NCBI GenBank assembly: GCA_020637165.1
Contig: JACJWN010000005.1
Location: 357,578-421,577, forward strand
DNA: 64,000 bases
Direction: 5' to 3'
From: Mycolicibacterium sp.
Lineage (GTDB): Bacteria > Actinomycetota > Actinomycetes > Mycobacteriales > Mycobacteriaceae
A program made the position numbers and the translations under genes. This document shows, one piece after another, positions 1-9,602 of this stretch; the first letter of the stretch is position 1, and each line of letters starts with the position of its first letter. The notes under the pieces were generated by a model, which was not told the origin of the DNA, searched no databases, and worked only from the letters and a program-made list of their open reading frames with translations.

Positions 1-1
1 C

Positions 2-1285
2 ACCCCGATCGTGGCCCCGTACGCACCGACACGACGTGCGGCCCCGACACCGCCTGTCGAGGCGCCCGAACCGCTGCGCGACGTCCAACCGATTGGCGCC
101 GTGAAGACGCCGACACCGGCCCCTCCGAAGAAGGCCCCACCGACCCCCCCACCAGCCAAGAAGGCCGTTCTGCGGGAGCCCTCCCGCGAGGTCCCACCTC
201 AAGATCCGGCTCCTCGTGGCGCAGCCAAACAGCGGCGATCCGGGCCACGGACCAAGGCTCAAGCCAGAGAGTTCACCGATTCTCCTGTATCGAAACCCGT
301 CGGCGCACAGAAGTATTCGTCGCCTCAACAAGCTCCGGCGAGAATCGCTCGGCGAGATGCCAACGGCGACATCGTCCACGACGCCAACGGCGCGGTCGTC
401 TACGACTTCTACGGCGGTAGCGGCGCCGTCGTCGACGACGTCGTCGGACGCACCGGTAACAGTGCTGCCGACCGCTTGGTGTCGGACGGCGGCAAGCTCA
501 CACCTGTCGGCAAGACGGTGACGTTTGGGTCGGTGGCCCTGACCCTTCTTGTTGTTCTGTTGTTGCTGAGCGAGTGCGGGACCGGGCAAGAATCCCCTTC
601 CCGGCCGGCAACCAAGACTTCATCGTCACCGATCTCCGCGCGCGGCGGTGAGGGCCAGCTTCCGGTGTTCGCGGCGCCGGCCGACTACGGCGCCAACTGC
701 CAGTACCCGGCAGCCCAGCCTGCCGTCAACGAGGTCGATCCGCCGAAGTCGGGGAAGGTGCCCACCGATCCGGCGACCATCAGCGTCAGCATGTCGACCA
801 ACGAGGGCAATATCGGCCTGATCCTCAACAACGCCGAGGCGCCGTGCACGGTCAACAGCTTCGCCAGCCTGGCCCAGAAGGCGTTCTTCGACGACACCGT
901 CTGCCACCGGCTGACCACCGCGGACTCTCTGGGCGTGCTGCAGTGCGGCGACCCGAGCGGTGACGGCAAGGGCGGCCCGGGCTACCGGTTCGCCAACGAG
1001 TACCCGACCAACCAGTACGAGAAGGGTGATCCGGCGCTGCAGAAGGAAGTGCTCTACCCGCGCGGCACGTTGGCCATGGCCAACGCCGGCCCGGACACCA
1101 ACGGCAGCCAGTTCTTCCTGGTCTACAAGGATTCCAAGTTGCCGCCGAACTACACGGTGTTCGGGACCATCGACGCCACCGGTCTGGCCACCCTGGACAA
1201 GATCGCCGAGGCCGGGGTCGCCGGAGGCGGCAAGGACGGCAAGCCGGCCACCGAGGTGAAGATCAAGTCGATCCGGCTGGACTAG
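2..1285 (+). CDS. Membrane-anchored cyclophilin-type peptidyl-prolyl isomerase (5' end outside window)
   Basis: The frame is open to the left edge, and the first in-window start (GTG at 11) has no ribosome site, so the protein is probably cut. The visible part has about 170 residues of Pro/Lys/Arg-rich cytoplasmic sequence, one membrane helix (about 173-187, a run of V and L), a Ser/Pro linker, then a cyclophilin domain (about 255-423). Cyclophilin signatures seen are NGSQFFLVY, the HRL strand and the YTVFG loop. Like mycobacterial PpiB (known family), it should catalyse proline cis-trans isomerisation outside the membrane. The cyclophilin is well supported. What precedes it is unknown; fusion to a kinase is possible because receptor kinases follow, but this is speculation. 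Confidence 0.85.
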   Translation, partial: TPIVAPYAPTRRAAPTPPVEAPEPLRDVQPIGAVKTPTPAPPKKAPPTPPPAKKAVLREPSREVPPQDPAPRGAAKQRRSGPRTKAQAREFTDSPVSKPVGAQKYSSPQQAPARIARRDANGDIVHDANGAVVYDFYGGSGAVVDDVVGRTGNSAADRLVSDGGKLTPVGKTVTFGSVALTLLVVLLLLSECGTGQESPSRPATKTSSSPISARGGEGQLPVFAAPADYGANCQYPAAQPAVNEVDPPKSGKVPTDPATISVSMSTNEGNIGLILNNAEAPCTVNSFASLAQKAFFDDTVCHRLTTADSLGVLQCGDPSGDGKGGPGYRFANEYPTNQYEKGDPALQKEVLYPRGTLAMANAGPDTNGSQFFLVYKDSKLPPNYTVFGTIDATGLATLDKIAEAGVAGGGKDGKPATEVKIKSIRLD

Positions 1286-1355
1286 AACGACGGACCGGCC
1301 GGATCCGCGGCTAACGTGACCGGCCTGGCACGAAGCGCTCGGTAGGCTCTCGGCC

Positions 1356-2822
1356 ATGTCATTGGGGGAGGGTCAGGACTTCGCTGGCTACACGATCGTG
1401 CGCCGGCTGGGGTCTGGGGGTATGGGCGAGGTCTACCTCGCGCAGCACCCGCGGCTGCCCAAGCATGTGGCGCTGAAACTCCTGAATCCGGCCCTGTCGG
1501 CGGAGCCGAACTTCCGCGAACGTTTCCTGCGCGAGGCCGACCTGTCGGCGAAGCTGTGGCATCCCAACATCGTCGGTGTTCATGACCGTGGCGAGTTCGA
1601 CGGCAGGCTCTGGATCGCCATGGACTTCGTCGACGGCGAGGACGCCGCCGCACTGTTAGCCCGCAAGTATCCGGCGGGCATGCCCGTGGACCTGGTGGTC
1701 TCCATCGTCACCGCCGTGGCCTCGGCGCTGGACTATCTGCACAAACAGGGTCTGCTTCACCGGGACGTCAAGCCCGCCAACATCATGTTGACCGACGTCG
1801 ACGACCCGGCAGAGCGGCGGATTTTATTGACCGACTTCGGTATTGCCCGTGGCGGTGATGAGGTCAGCGGCCTCACCCAGACGAACATGACCGTGGGAAC
1901 GGTCGCCTACAGCGCACCGGAGCAACTCAAAGGTGAGGACATTGACGGGCGCGCTGATCTGTACTCGCTGGCCGCGACGGCCTACCAGCTGCTTACGGGC
2001 AGCCCGCTGTTCCCTCGCAGCAGCCCGGCTGCTGTGATCGACGCCCATCTCAGCGCCGCACCCCCGTCACTCGGCGGCGCCCGGCCCGAGCTCGCCTCGC
2101 TGGACCCGGTGCTGGGCTTGGGCTTGGCCAAAAATCCCGGGGATCGTTTCCAGCGATGTGGCGACTTTGCGGAGGCTCTCGCCGAACAAGCAACCAATGC
2201 CGACCCCGGCGAACCGTTCGACGAGACCGTGTTCGGCCCGGTGCCGCCGCCCGGACCGCAGCCGCCCCATGCGGTGGAACGGCCACAAGCGGATAGGAGA
2301 CGACCGATCATCCTGGCGGGCGCGGCAATTGGACTTGGGTTGGTGTTCCTCGGCGCAATGCTGTTCGGCTGGAAACACGGAAGCGCCCCGGTGCCCGAAA
2401 CACCTGCGCCCACCGCCGCTCAGGCCACGACCTCGCCCCGGGAGACGACCCCGCCCGCCGTCACGGTCGCGCTTCCTCCCTCGACGATCACCAAGACCGT
2501 GATCCCAGTGCCTACCTTGCCCCCTGAATCGCTGACCACTCGACCACAAGTTTCAGGCGGCTCGGCGGTCATCGTCGGGACCTGCGACGAGGGCGGCTCC
2601 TGCGGCGTTCAGCAACGAGTCCTGCCCTACAACGATGCGCCGCGCATGTATCCCGAAGTGCTGCATGACGGTACGAAGGTTTCGGTGCTCTGCGGAACCA
2701 TCGGTGACGCGCGGTCAAGTCAGGGTTATGGATCAAGCAGGGTGTGGTTCCGGCTGGCCAACGGCTCCTACATCAATTCGGTCTACACGAGCGCTTCGCC
2801 GGAGGGCGTACCGCAGTGCTAG
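1356..2822 (+). CDS. Transmembrane Ser/Thr protein kinase, PknF/PknJ-like
   Basis: 488 aa. Cytoplasmic kinase domain (about 11-275) with Gly loop [13 protein letters not shown] lysine in VALKLL, catalytic [13 protein letters not shown], and a TVAYSAPEQ activation segment preceded by threonines. A Pro-rich juxtamembrane stretch is followed by one membrane helix (about 315-336) and an outer Pro/Thr linker. The external domain of about 90 residues has four cysteines ([13 protein letters not shown]-terminal Cys) and looks like a small SH3-like or ligand-binding module. The enzyme phosphorylates Ser/Thr in response to an outside signal. It is a close paralogue of the kinase at 9603-11183, from the MSLG start through the whole kinase core. 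The next gene overlaps its stop by 7 bp. Confidence 0.95.
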   Translation: MSLGEGQDFAGYTIVRRLGSGGMGEVYLAQHPRLPKHVALKLLNPALSAEPNFRERFLREADLSAKLWHPNIVGVHDRGEFDGRLWIAMDFVDGEDAAALLARKYPAGMPVDLVVSIVTAVASALDYLHKQGLLHRDVKPANIMLTDVDDPAERRILLTDFGIARGGDEVSGLTQTNMTVGTVAYSAPEQLKGEDIDGRADLYSLAATAYQLLTGSPLFPRSSPAAVIDAHLSAAPPSLGGARPELASLDPVLGLGLAKNPGDRFQRCGDFAEALAEQATNADPGEPFDETVFGPVPPPGPQPPHAVERPQADRRRPIILAGAAIGLGLVFLGAMLFGWKHGSAPVPETPAPTAAQATTSPRETTPPAVTVALPPSTITKTVIPVPTLPPESLTTRPQVSGGSAVIVGTCDEGGSCGVQQRVLPYNDAPRMYPEVLHDGTKVSVLCGTIGDARSSQGYGSSRVWFRLANGSYINSVYTSASPEGVPQC

Positions 2823-3601
2823 TCAGCCGGTCACTCGGCGGACTGCTCGCAGTGCTGATCGTCGTCGCGGGCTGCAGCCGTGAAGCGCCAACGGTGCCAG
2901 CGCCCGTGGTCTCCCAGGCCAAGCCCGCAGCGGGGACCGCTTCGACATCAGCGGCGCCGTCGTGGCAGGTGATCGCCACCTCGGTGCAGGGGCGTCCGTT
3001 GCGAACTCTGACTGTCGGGCAGGGGCCGCGCAAGGTGTTGTTCATCGGCGGTATTCACGGCGACGAGGCTGAAGGGGCCTACTCGACCTCCCAACTGCCC
3101 GCTGCCTTCGCCGACGCAGGCCTGGCCGACGCCGTTACCTTGACCGTCCTGGAGGACGCCAACCCCGACGGTCGCGCGGCCGTGCGGCGTGAGAACGCCA
3201 ATGGGGTGGACATCAATCGGAACTTTCCGGCGAAGAACTTTGACGGCGCGGGTCCAGCAGGCGGCGGTGAGCCGCTCAGCCAGCCCGAATCGCGTGCCGT
3301 GGTCGATGCGATTGATGGCACGTCTCCCGATCTGGTCATCGTCCTGCACTCCTGGGAAGGCCGCGAATTCATCAACTTCGACGGGCCCGCCCGCCCGATC
3401 GCGGAGCGGTTCTCCGCGTCCAGCGGATTGCCGGTCACCGCCTCGGACGAGTTCGCCCCCACTCCCGGTTCTTTGGGTTCCTATATCGGGCGTGACCGCG
3501 GAATCCCCTTGCTGACAGTCGAACTGCGTAAGGGTTCCGACCCGCAGGCCGACTGGAAACGGATTCGCGGCGCCTTACTGGAAGCGATCCGCGGTCAATG
3601 A
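2816..3601 (+). CDS. M14-type zinc carboxypeptidase lipoprotein (MpaA-like)
   Basis: 261 aa from GTG at 2816, overlapping the upstream kinase stop. This start is chosen because GGAGGG (2801-2806) sits at proper spacing and it yields a perfect lipoprotein signal: hydrophobic LLAVLIVV then lipobox VAGC. The mature part has M14 ligands: HGDEAEG (HxxE zinc pair), DINRNFP, LHSWEG (third zinc His) and TVELRKG (catalytic Glu). Small M14 enzymes of this type include MpaA, which trims the Glu-diaminopimelate bond of murein peptides (family knowledge). Here it would act on the outer face of the membrane. The overlap with a receptor kinase implies co-expression. The substrate is inferred, not shown. Confidence 0.85.
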   Translation: MLVSRSLGGLLAVLIVVAGCSREAPTVPAPVVSQAKPAAGTASTSAAPSWQVIATSVQGRPLRTLTVGQGPRKVLFIGGIHGDEAEGAYSTSQLPAAFADAGLADAVTLTVLEDANPDGRAAVRRENANGVDINRNFPAKNFDGAGPAGGGEPLSQPESRAVVDAIDGTSPDLVIVLHSWEGREFINFDGPARPIAERFSASSGLPVTASDEFAPTPGSLGSYIGRDRGIPLLTVELRKGSDPQADWKRIRGALLEAIRGQ

Positions 3602-3605
3602 CGGC

Positions 3606-4211
3606 TCAGCGCGGCCGATCGACGGCGTAGGTGCCGGCGTCGTCCTGGAATACCACCGCGACCTGACGGGGCGTCCCGTCGACCACCGCGTTGCAGGAGA
3701 AGGTCGCACCTCTGCGCACCGCCGGATTTTTACCGTCGTTGCACACGACCCCGCTCACCGACTGTGCGCCGTAGCCGTCCACGGGATCCATCAGCACCTG
3801 CTCGACCCCGCGCTGGGCGCCGCTGACATCGAGCACCGTCGAATCCGAGCTTTGTAGCCGCGACAGCACGACGCCGAGCACCACCGCTTCGACGGCGATC
3901 ACCGCAATACCGGCCCTGATCAGGAGTTTGCGTCGCGAGCGTGGTTTCGGTTGCTTGGTTGCCGAATCCAGGGTTCGCGGCGGGGCCGGCGGCTGCGGGC
4001 GCCGCGGCGGCGGCGGAGCGACGGGGCGTTCTCGGGGAGGTTGGGCCGGCCCGGGTGGTCGCGGCGCAGGGTGAGGTCGAGCCGGAGGAGGAGGCAGCGG
4101 TGGGACCTGCCGGTTGACGTTCTGCCACCACGGAGTCTCCGGTCTGTGGGCCGGGCGGGGCTGCGGGGTGCGGATCTCCCGGGTCTTGTCCGGATCTGGG
4201 CGCTGGTTCAT
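3606..4211 (-). CDS. Proline-rich membrane protein with DUF4333 domain
   Basis: 201 aa. The N-terminal half is about 90 residues of Pro/Arg-rich cytoplasmic sequence. One membrane helix (about 97-117) follows a basic KPRSRRKLL stretch. The outer domain has the DUF4333 pattern: GVEQVL, then two cysteines about 20 residues apart (VVCNDG and FSCNAV), a valine-rich strand and a terminal D-P-R. Function of DUF4333 is unknown; it is common in actinobacterial envelope proteins and kinases. The start overlaps the stop of the upstream metallopeptidase by 4 bp (ATGA), so it is the last gene of a four-gene minus-strand operon beginning at 8489. Confidence 0.85.
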   Translation of the reverse strand: MNQRPDPDKTREIRTPQPRPAHRPETPWWQNVNRQVPPLPPPPARPHPAPRPPGPAQPPRERPVAPPPPRRPQPPAPPRTLDSATKQPKPRSRRKLLIRAGIAVIAVEAVVLGVVLSRLQSSDSTVLDVSGAQRGVEQVLMDPVDGYGAQSVSGVVCNDGKNPAVRRGATFSCNAVVDGTPRQVAVVFQDDAGTYAVDRPR

Positions 4212-5665
4212 TGGTCCGGGAAACGTTCGTAGCAGCGCTCGAGGTCACCGGCGAGGCCTGAACGGAAGGCCAGGATGCGGGTGAAGCCGGAGGGCACCGT
4301 CATAGCGTTGACGTCACTGGCAACGATCCCATTGGTCAGCAGGCCCGATACCGCCTCATCGAGGTCTCCGGCGCTGAGCACCAATTGGTTGTTGGATGCG
4401 GAGGGGTCGGCCATCCGGCTCTGGGCGACTCCGGTGAGGCAGGCGGTTCGCATCGCCGCGGTCTCGCCTTCTATCTGTGCCCCCTGTTGCTGTTGCAGGG
4501 CAAGCACATAGCGCGATGTCACCACCGAGATGGCGGAGTTGTCTCCCTGCAGTAGCACGCGTTGGCTTTCGTCGGCGGGTGTCCCGATCTGAGCGAGAGC
4601 CCCCACGTCGACGCCGATGGTGTTGGTTTCGGGGCAGTACGCCGCCGGCCCGGTAGCGCACGACGGTCCGAATTCGATTGTGGGCGGGTTGGCGGGTGTG
4701 AAGATCTGGTTGAGCACATCGACAGTCGACGACAGCATCTGCGGGGTGATCCCCATATCGCTACTCGGGCTGGAGGGATCGAACAGAGAGGCCGGGATGC
4801 CGCCACGTCGCTGACGGATGTCGGCCATGTCGATGCCCGCGCAACTTGCCGGGCCGATGTCAAACCCCTGCTGAAAGGCGCCCACCCGATCCAGGGCGGT
4901 TCCGTGGGAGGCTTCGATCTCCAAGAACGGGATGCTGATCGACGGCGGCCGGTCGCGGATGGCGATCGCTCCGGCCAACACTTTGTCGAGGGCCTCGGTG
5001 GTGTTGATGGTGAACCGTGGCGAGTCTCCCTCAGCGACCCAACGCAGGTATGCCCCGGAGAAGCAGTCGGCCTGCTGTTCACTGACCAGTGTGGGGGTGT
5101 TGCGATCGACCAGTCCCGCTTTGTGCTGGAGTGCGTGTCCGTATTCGTGTGCCAGCAGGCCGTTGACAGACAATTCGCCGAAGTATTGCTGGGCGGTGGG
5201 CAGCAATCCCACGCGATCCCAGGCGATTACATCCTCGGGGACGCAGTAAGCGGCGTTGAAGGCAAATTCACTCGGCGAAGAATTGCAGACCTCCGGATAG
5301 CTGGTCTCCGGATCCATGGACACCAGCCCGGAGACCGGCGAGAAACGTCCCGGCAGCGAACCGGTGTAGTGCTGATCCCAGTAGTCCTCAACGTCCTCAA
5401 CGGCGAGCATGGCCAACTGGTCGATGGCCCCGCCGTCGGAGTTCTCGACCCTGCTGGTCGATGGCGCTTCGCGTACCAGCGCCCCGCTCGGGCCGTCGTC
5501 GGCGGGTAGTCCCGCGACCCGGTTCGGGTCGTACCTCATCGAGACGGCCCGGCCCTGGATCACGGTCGGCTCCTCAGCGCATCCGGCCAGGGTTACCGCG
5601 CAGAGGGCCAGAGCGATCAGCGGCTGCCGGGTCGATCGGACCCCCTCCAGCGTCACCGGAAGCAT
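4208..5665 (-). CDS. lpqM: Lipoprotein zinc metallopeptidase, LpqM-like
   Basis: 485 aa. Signal peptide with LALCAVTLAGC lipobox near residue 29. The catalytic site is HEYGHALQ (zinc His pair and Glu), and a downstream EQQADCFSG supplies the likely third ligand, as in neutral zinc metallopeptidases. Length and architecture resemble the mycobacterial lipoprotein peptidase LpqM (Rv0419), but the symbol is tentative. It would cleave peptides or proteins at the outer membrane face. Its start overlaps the end of the GH3 enzyme by 13 bp, and its stop overlaps the DUF4333 gene, so translation is coupled on both sides. Confidence 0.8.
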   Translation of the reverse strand: MLPVTLEGVRSTRQPLIALALCAVTLAGCAEEPTVIQGRAVSMRYDPNRVAGLPADDGPSGALVREAPSTSRVENSDGGAIDQLAMLAVEDVEDYWDQHYTGSLPGRFSPVSGLVSMDPETSYPEVCNSSPSEFAFNAAYCVPEDVIAWDRVGLLPTAQQYFGELSVNGLLAHEYGHALQHKAGLVDRNTPTLVSEQQADCFSGAYLRWVAEGDSPRFTINTTEALDKVLAGAIAIRDRPPSISIPFLEIEASHGTALDRVGAFQQGFDIGPASCAGIDMADIRQRRGGIPASLFDPSSPSSDMGITPQMLSSTVDVLNQIFTPANPPTIEFGPSCATGPAAYCPETNTIGVDVGALAQIGTPADESQRVLLQGDNSAISVVTSRYVLALQQQQGAQIEGETAAMRTACLTGVAQSRMADPSASNNQLVLSAGDLDEAVSGLLTNGIVASDVNAMTVPSGFTRILAFRSGLAGDLERCYERFPDQ

Positions 5666-6861
5666 CCCGCCAAGGGGGCTTTAGCGGCCGCCACTCGCGC
5701 AACGGAGGCATCCACGGTCGCCACGTCAAGCTCGCCGTTGTCGACCGCCGACTCAAGCCGATCCAGGACAGCCGGGACTTCCGCGGTGGAGACCCACAGC
5801 GCGACGTCGACTCCGGCCTGCAGCGCCTTGAGAACCGCCTCGGGAACGCTGTATCGGTCAGTGATGGCCTTCATTGTCGAGAGATCGTCGGTGAAAACGG
5901 GGCCATCGAAGGGTGGGGCGTTGTAGCCCGTACCGTCGCGCAGCAGTGAAACGGCAGGTCTACTCAGACTGGCTTGATCGCTTCCGGTGAGTCCCGGAAC
6001 CTGCATGTGACCCATCATCACGCCGACCGGCGCTTCTGCCACTAGGCTTCGGTAGGGCACCAGGTCAGTGGCCAGAAGTTGCCCGAGTGGCGGGGTCACC
6101 ACGTCGGTCTGATGAGAGTCTCCAGAGGCGTTTCCATGGCCGGGAAAGTGCTTGAGAACCGGCAGTAGTCCGGCATCGCGGAGACCGCGGGCGTACGCAC
6201 CGGCATATCGAGTGACGACGTCGGGGTTGTCCCCGAATGACCTGTCTCCGATCACCGTTTCGTCGGGGGCTGCGGTGACGTCCACGACCGGGGCGAAGTC
6301 GACATTGATGCCCAGAGAGCGCATCTGGTTGCCGCGGCTCAGCGCGAGTTGATACACCTGCTCCGGGGATTCGGACTGGGCGAGAACCCGCGCCGAGGGC
6401 GAAGGCCCGATGAGTGCCGACAGCCGGGAGACCCGACCTCCCTCCTCGTCGACGCTGACCAGCAGCGGAAGTGGGGTGGCCGTCGTTGCCAGCTGAGTCA
6501 GCGCACCATTGGTGAGCATCGACAGGTCAGTCCAACTCGCAATGAAGATGCCGCCGACCCGATAGTTGGCCACCACCGAGCGCGCGTCGGCTTCATCCTC
6601 GACACCGACCATAAGAAGCTGGGCCAGCTTGTCGCGCAGCGGCAGCCTGCTCAACTGGGACGGATCGGGACAACCCGGCTGAATGGGCAAGGACGACGTG
6701 GTCGGGGTGAGAGTTCTCGGTATCTCAGCGGGAAATGAAGTTGGCTGCGAGGCGGCTGGAGCCGCACGATCGGTCCTCTTGCCCAGATATGTGCCGGCGA
6801 CCACGCCCCCGGCAACAATTGCGACCGCGAGTCCGATCCCGATTACTGTGCGACGCTTCAT
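5653..6861 (-). CDS. GH3 beta-N-acetylhexosaminidase, NagZ/LpqI-like, membrane anchored
   Basis: 402 aa. N-terminal signal anchor (about 5-26, rich in Gly, Val and Ala) with no lipobox, then a Pro/Thr linker and a GH3 barrel. Diagnostic residues are DEEGGRVSR, KHFPGHG followed by GDSHQ (His-Asp acid/base dyad of NagZ enzymes) and the nucleophile region FTDDLS. The family removes N-acetylglucosamine from muropeptides; mycobacterial LpqI does this outside the membrane. It starts 2 nt after the kinase stop and overlaps the following metallopeptidase gene. Cell-wall recycling is the likely role, inferred from family and neighbours. Confidence 0.9.
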   Translation of the reverse strand: MKRRTVIGIGLAVAIVAGGVVAGTYLGKRTDRAAPAASQPTSFPAEIPRTLTPTTSSLPIQPGCPDPSQLSRLPLRDKLAQLLMVGVEDEADARSVVANYRVGGIFIASWTDLSMLTNGALTQLATTATPLPLLVSVDEEGGRVSRLSALIGPSPSARVLAQSESPEQVYQLALSRGNQMRSLGINVDFAPVVDVTAAPDETVIGDRSFGDNPDVVTRYAGAYARGLRDAGLLPVLKHFPGHGNASGDSHQTDVVTPPLGQLLATDLVPYRSLVAEAPVGVMMGHMQVPGLTGSDQASLSRPAVSLLRDGTGYNAPPFDGPVFTDDLSTMKAITDRYSVPEAVLKALQAGVDVALWVSTAEVPAVLDRLESAVDNGELDVATVDASVARVAAAKAPLAGCFR

Positions 6862-6863
6862 GT

Positions 6864-8489
6864 TTAGTTCGTTGCCGTGCTGCCGGCGATGGGGTGGGTG
6901 GTGCTGACCAACTTGGCCAGGCAGTGCCAGGAATCAAATCCCTGAGCTTTGCACCACTGAAGTGCCCCGTCCGAGGTGCTGAATGTCACGGGTACCACGG
7001 TCACCCAGAAGTTGGGGGCATTGAACGTCGACCAATCCCCGGACCACAACAGTTTCGCGTTGTATTGCTGCCGGAAGCCCAGGAATTCCTGCAGCGTGCG
7101 GGCGTTGTCCCAAACGACACCATCATCGACGACACCGGGCCGCTTGGAACTCACCTGCGGCACCCAGACGTCGGCCAGCCGCGCCTGTACGAAAGGTCGG
7201 TCAGCATTGGCGATCTGACGTAGCTGTGCCAGTGCTGTGAGTTCGGGGTCTGCCTGGGACGGTTGGTTGGGCGCCGGCGCTGCTACTTGGGTTTTGGTCA
7301 CGGTCTTGGTGGTTGGCGGCTCTGGCGGGGCGACCGTCTGATAGACGGTGGGAACCGCGACGGTCTGTGGTGGGGGAGCGGCGGCGGGCGCCGGCGCATC
7401 GTTTCCCTTCTTCGAAATCAACAGTCCGATAACCATTCCGAGAGCGCCAAGCAGCACCGCTGCGGTGATCCCGACCAACGCCATCGAGACAGAGGACGAG
7501 CGGCTACCGGTTGTGACTTCGCTGGAGATCGCGGAGTGGGTTTGCCCGGGCGGCGTGTAGACCGGATTCGGTGACCGAGGCGGTGCTGTCGGGGGCGTGT
7601 GAGGTGGAGCAGTCACCGTCGGAGCGCCCGGTGAAATACTGCCGGTGTCCGGGCCGCCCCCGGCAAGAGCACGTTGCGCGGCTCGCCCCAACGCACCCGC
7701 GCTGCCGTACCTGTCATCGGGTTCCTTGGCCATGCCCCTGGCGATCACCGCATCGAGTGCGGTCGGCACACGGGGATTCGCCGCGCTGGCCAGCGGGGGA
7801 GGCGCTGCCACGTGGGATGCGATGAGTTGTTCCATGCTGCTGCTGGAAAATGGCGCGTCACCGGTGAGCGCCTCGTAGAGCACGCAGGCCAGCGAGTAGG
7901 TGTCGGTCGCCGCCGACGTCTGGTCGTCGTTGAATCGCTCCGGTGCCATGTAGGCCAGCGATCCGATCTTTGTCCCCGCCATGGTCAGGCGGGAATCGCC
8001 CTCGGCCTCGGCGATGCCGAAGTCGACCAGATAGGTGAAGTCCTCCAGAGTGACCATGATGTTCTGCGGCTTGACGTCCCGGTGCACCAGGCCTTCTTTG
8101 TGCGCGGCATCCAGTGCGGCGGCGACCTGCTGGATGATCGCTACAGCCCGCGCCGGTTCCAGTGGCTTCTGCCGAGCCAACTCGTGCAGTGTCTTGCCCT
8201 GCACGAGTCGCATGTCGATGTAGAGCTTCCCGTCGATTTCGCCCCAGTCGTGTATGGGGACGATGTGCGGCTCCTGCAGGACAGCGGCGGCGTGTGACTC
8301 CCTGAGGAAGCGGGCACGGAAGCGCTCGTCCTTGGCGTGGTCCTCGGCCAGAACCTTCAGGGCGACAGTCCGGCCCTTCTCGGTGTCGTAGGCCTCGTAG
8401 ACCTCGCCCATGCCGCCCTTGCCCAGCAAAGTGATCAGCCGGTACTTCCCGAAATTCGTCCCTACCCGCGTACCCGCCACTGCTGACAC
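6864..8489 (-). CDS. Transmembrane Ser/Thr protein kinase, PknE/PknH-type
   Basis: 541 aa. Kinase domain (about 15-270): LGKGGMGEVY, VALKVL, HRDVKPQNIM, DFG, GSLAYMAPER. A Pro/Thr-rich linker is followed by a membrane helix (about 332-355), a second Pro/Thr linker and a 130-residue outer domain with two cysteines (QWCKAQGF and WHCLAKL), probably a disulfide. It differs from the other two kinases here (APER instead of APEQ/SPEQ, different sensor). It is the first gene of the minus operon with the GH3 enzyme, LpqM-like peptidase and DUF4333 protein. The start is likely GTG, and the exact codon is uncertain. Confidence 0.93.
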   Translation of the reverse strand: MSAVAGTRVGTNFGKYRLITLLGKGGMGEVYEAYDTEKGRTVALKVLAEDHAKDERFRARFLRESHAAAVLQEPHIVPIHDWGEIDGKLYIDMRLVQGKTLHELARQKPLEPARAVAIIQQVAAALDAAHKEGLVHRDVKPQNIMVTLEDFTYLVDFGIAEAEGDSRLTMAGTKIGSLAYMAPERFNDDQTSAATDTYSLACVLYEALTGDAPFSSSSMEQLIASHVAAPPPLASAANPRVPTALDAVIARGMAKEPDDRYGSAGALGRAAQRALAGGGPDTGSISPGAPTVTAPPHTPPTAPPRSPNPVYTPPGQTHSAISSEVTTGSRSSSVSMALVGITAAVLLGALGMVIGLLISKKGNDAPAPAAAPPPQTVAVPTVYQTVAPPEPPTTKTVTKTQVAAPAPNQPSQADPELTALAQLRQIANADRPFVQARLADVWVPQVSSKRPGVVDDGVVWDNARTLQEFLGFRQQYNAKLLWSGDWSTFNAPNFWVTVVPVTFSTSDGALQWCKAQGFDSWHCLAKLVSTTHPIAGSTATN

Positions 8490-8666
8490 CCCCTCGACTG
8501 TTCCGTAAGAGTAATTGCGGACTCCGACGATCGGACGGGATCACGCTGAGCTTCTCGCCTCGCACCCCATGGAACTGGTCCCCGCCTGCGGCGGGCAAAT
8601 CTCGGGCTTAGACAGCGGGCCAGCCCTTTTGCCATAATCAGTGCTTCACAGCGAGGGGCCGGTTTC

Positions 8667-9491
8667 ATGACGACAAACGCGGGGACGAATCCACCGGATA
8701 GCGGTTCGTCTCTCAGTCGCAGGCGGCTTCTGCAATGGACGGGCGTGGCGGGCGCGGCGGCCGTGGTCAGCGCCTGCTCGAACTCGGCCACCCCGCGGTT
8801 GCAAGCCGCTCCGACACCGACGGTGGTGCCCGCGGTCCCGTCGTCTCAACCATTGACAGCGGCGGTGCCGGTGCCCGCTCCGAGCCCGGCTCCGGCAGCG
8901 ATGGCAAAGGAATATCTGTGCCGTGATTCCTGGGGTGCCCTCGCTCCGCTGGGCCCCGGCCGGAAACACACCATCAGCCAAATGACGATCCATCACACCG
9001 CGGTGGTCCTGGGCGACAACAGCAACATGATTGCCCGTCTTCAGCAGCACCAGCGCTACCACCAGAACGAGAAGGGCTGGATCGACATCGCCTACCACAT
9101 GGCGGTGGACCGGCACGGAAACATTTTCGAGCTGCGCGACTGGAACCTAGCCGGTGACACCGCCACCAATTACGAAACCGCTGGCCACTTCCTGGTGGTC
9201 TGTGAGGGGAATTTCGACGAAGAACCGATCTCCGAGCGGCAGTTAGACAGCGCGGCCCTCGCGTTCGCCTGGGCCACCCAGCAGTTCCCCGCCATCACCG
9301 GCTCGGTGAAGGGCCACCAGCAGGTCGCACCGGGGACTTCCTGCCCCGGCGCCGACCTCCAGGCCCGCGTTACCAACGGGGAATTGCAACGCCGCATTGA
9401 CTTCTTCCGGAATGCCGGCCCGGTGGATCTTCAAAGGATCTGTGGACCGCAGGCCCTCGCGACGGTCGCGGCCATCCAGGGCGGCGCGTAA
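8667..9491 (+). CDS. Tat-exported lipoprotein N-acetylmuramoyl-L-alanine amidase (Amidase_2/PGRP)
   Basis: 274 aa. Signal has a twin-arginine motif (SRRRLLQW), a short hydrophobic core and lipobox VVSAC, so it is probably a Tat-dependent lipoprotein. After a Pro/Ala linker comes an amidase_2 fold: TIHHTAV (first zinc His), DIAYHMAVDRHGNIFE, GHQQVAPGTSCPG (second zinc His plus Cys ligand). This family cuts the bond between N-acetylmuramic acid and L-alanine in peptidoglycan. It is divergent from the kinase operon at 8489 with a 177-bp shared intergenic region. Zinc ligands are all present, so it should be active. Confidence 0.92.
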   Translation: MTTNAGTNPPDSGSSLSRRRLLQWTGVAGAAAVVSACSNSATPRLQAAPTPTVVPAVPSSQPLTAAVPVPAPSPAPAAMAKEYLCRDSWGALAPLGPGRKHTISQMTIHHTAVVLGDNSNMIARLQQHQRYHQNEKGWIDIAYHMAVDRHGNIFELRDWNLAGDTATNYETAGHFLVVCEGNFDEEPISERQLDSAALAFAWATQQFPAITGSVKGHQQVAPGTSCPGADLQARVTNGELQRRIDFFRNAGPVDLQRICGPQALATVAAIQGGA

Positions 9492-9602
9492 GAACCCGGC
9501 GCGTAAGAACCGCGTAAGAACGTGGTCGGGACGGGCATTCCCCCGTCCGATGTGACTGACGTCCCGTCGGCCGATCAACGAGACCGGCCCCAGAAGCGGT
9601 GG

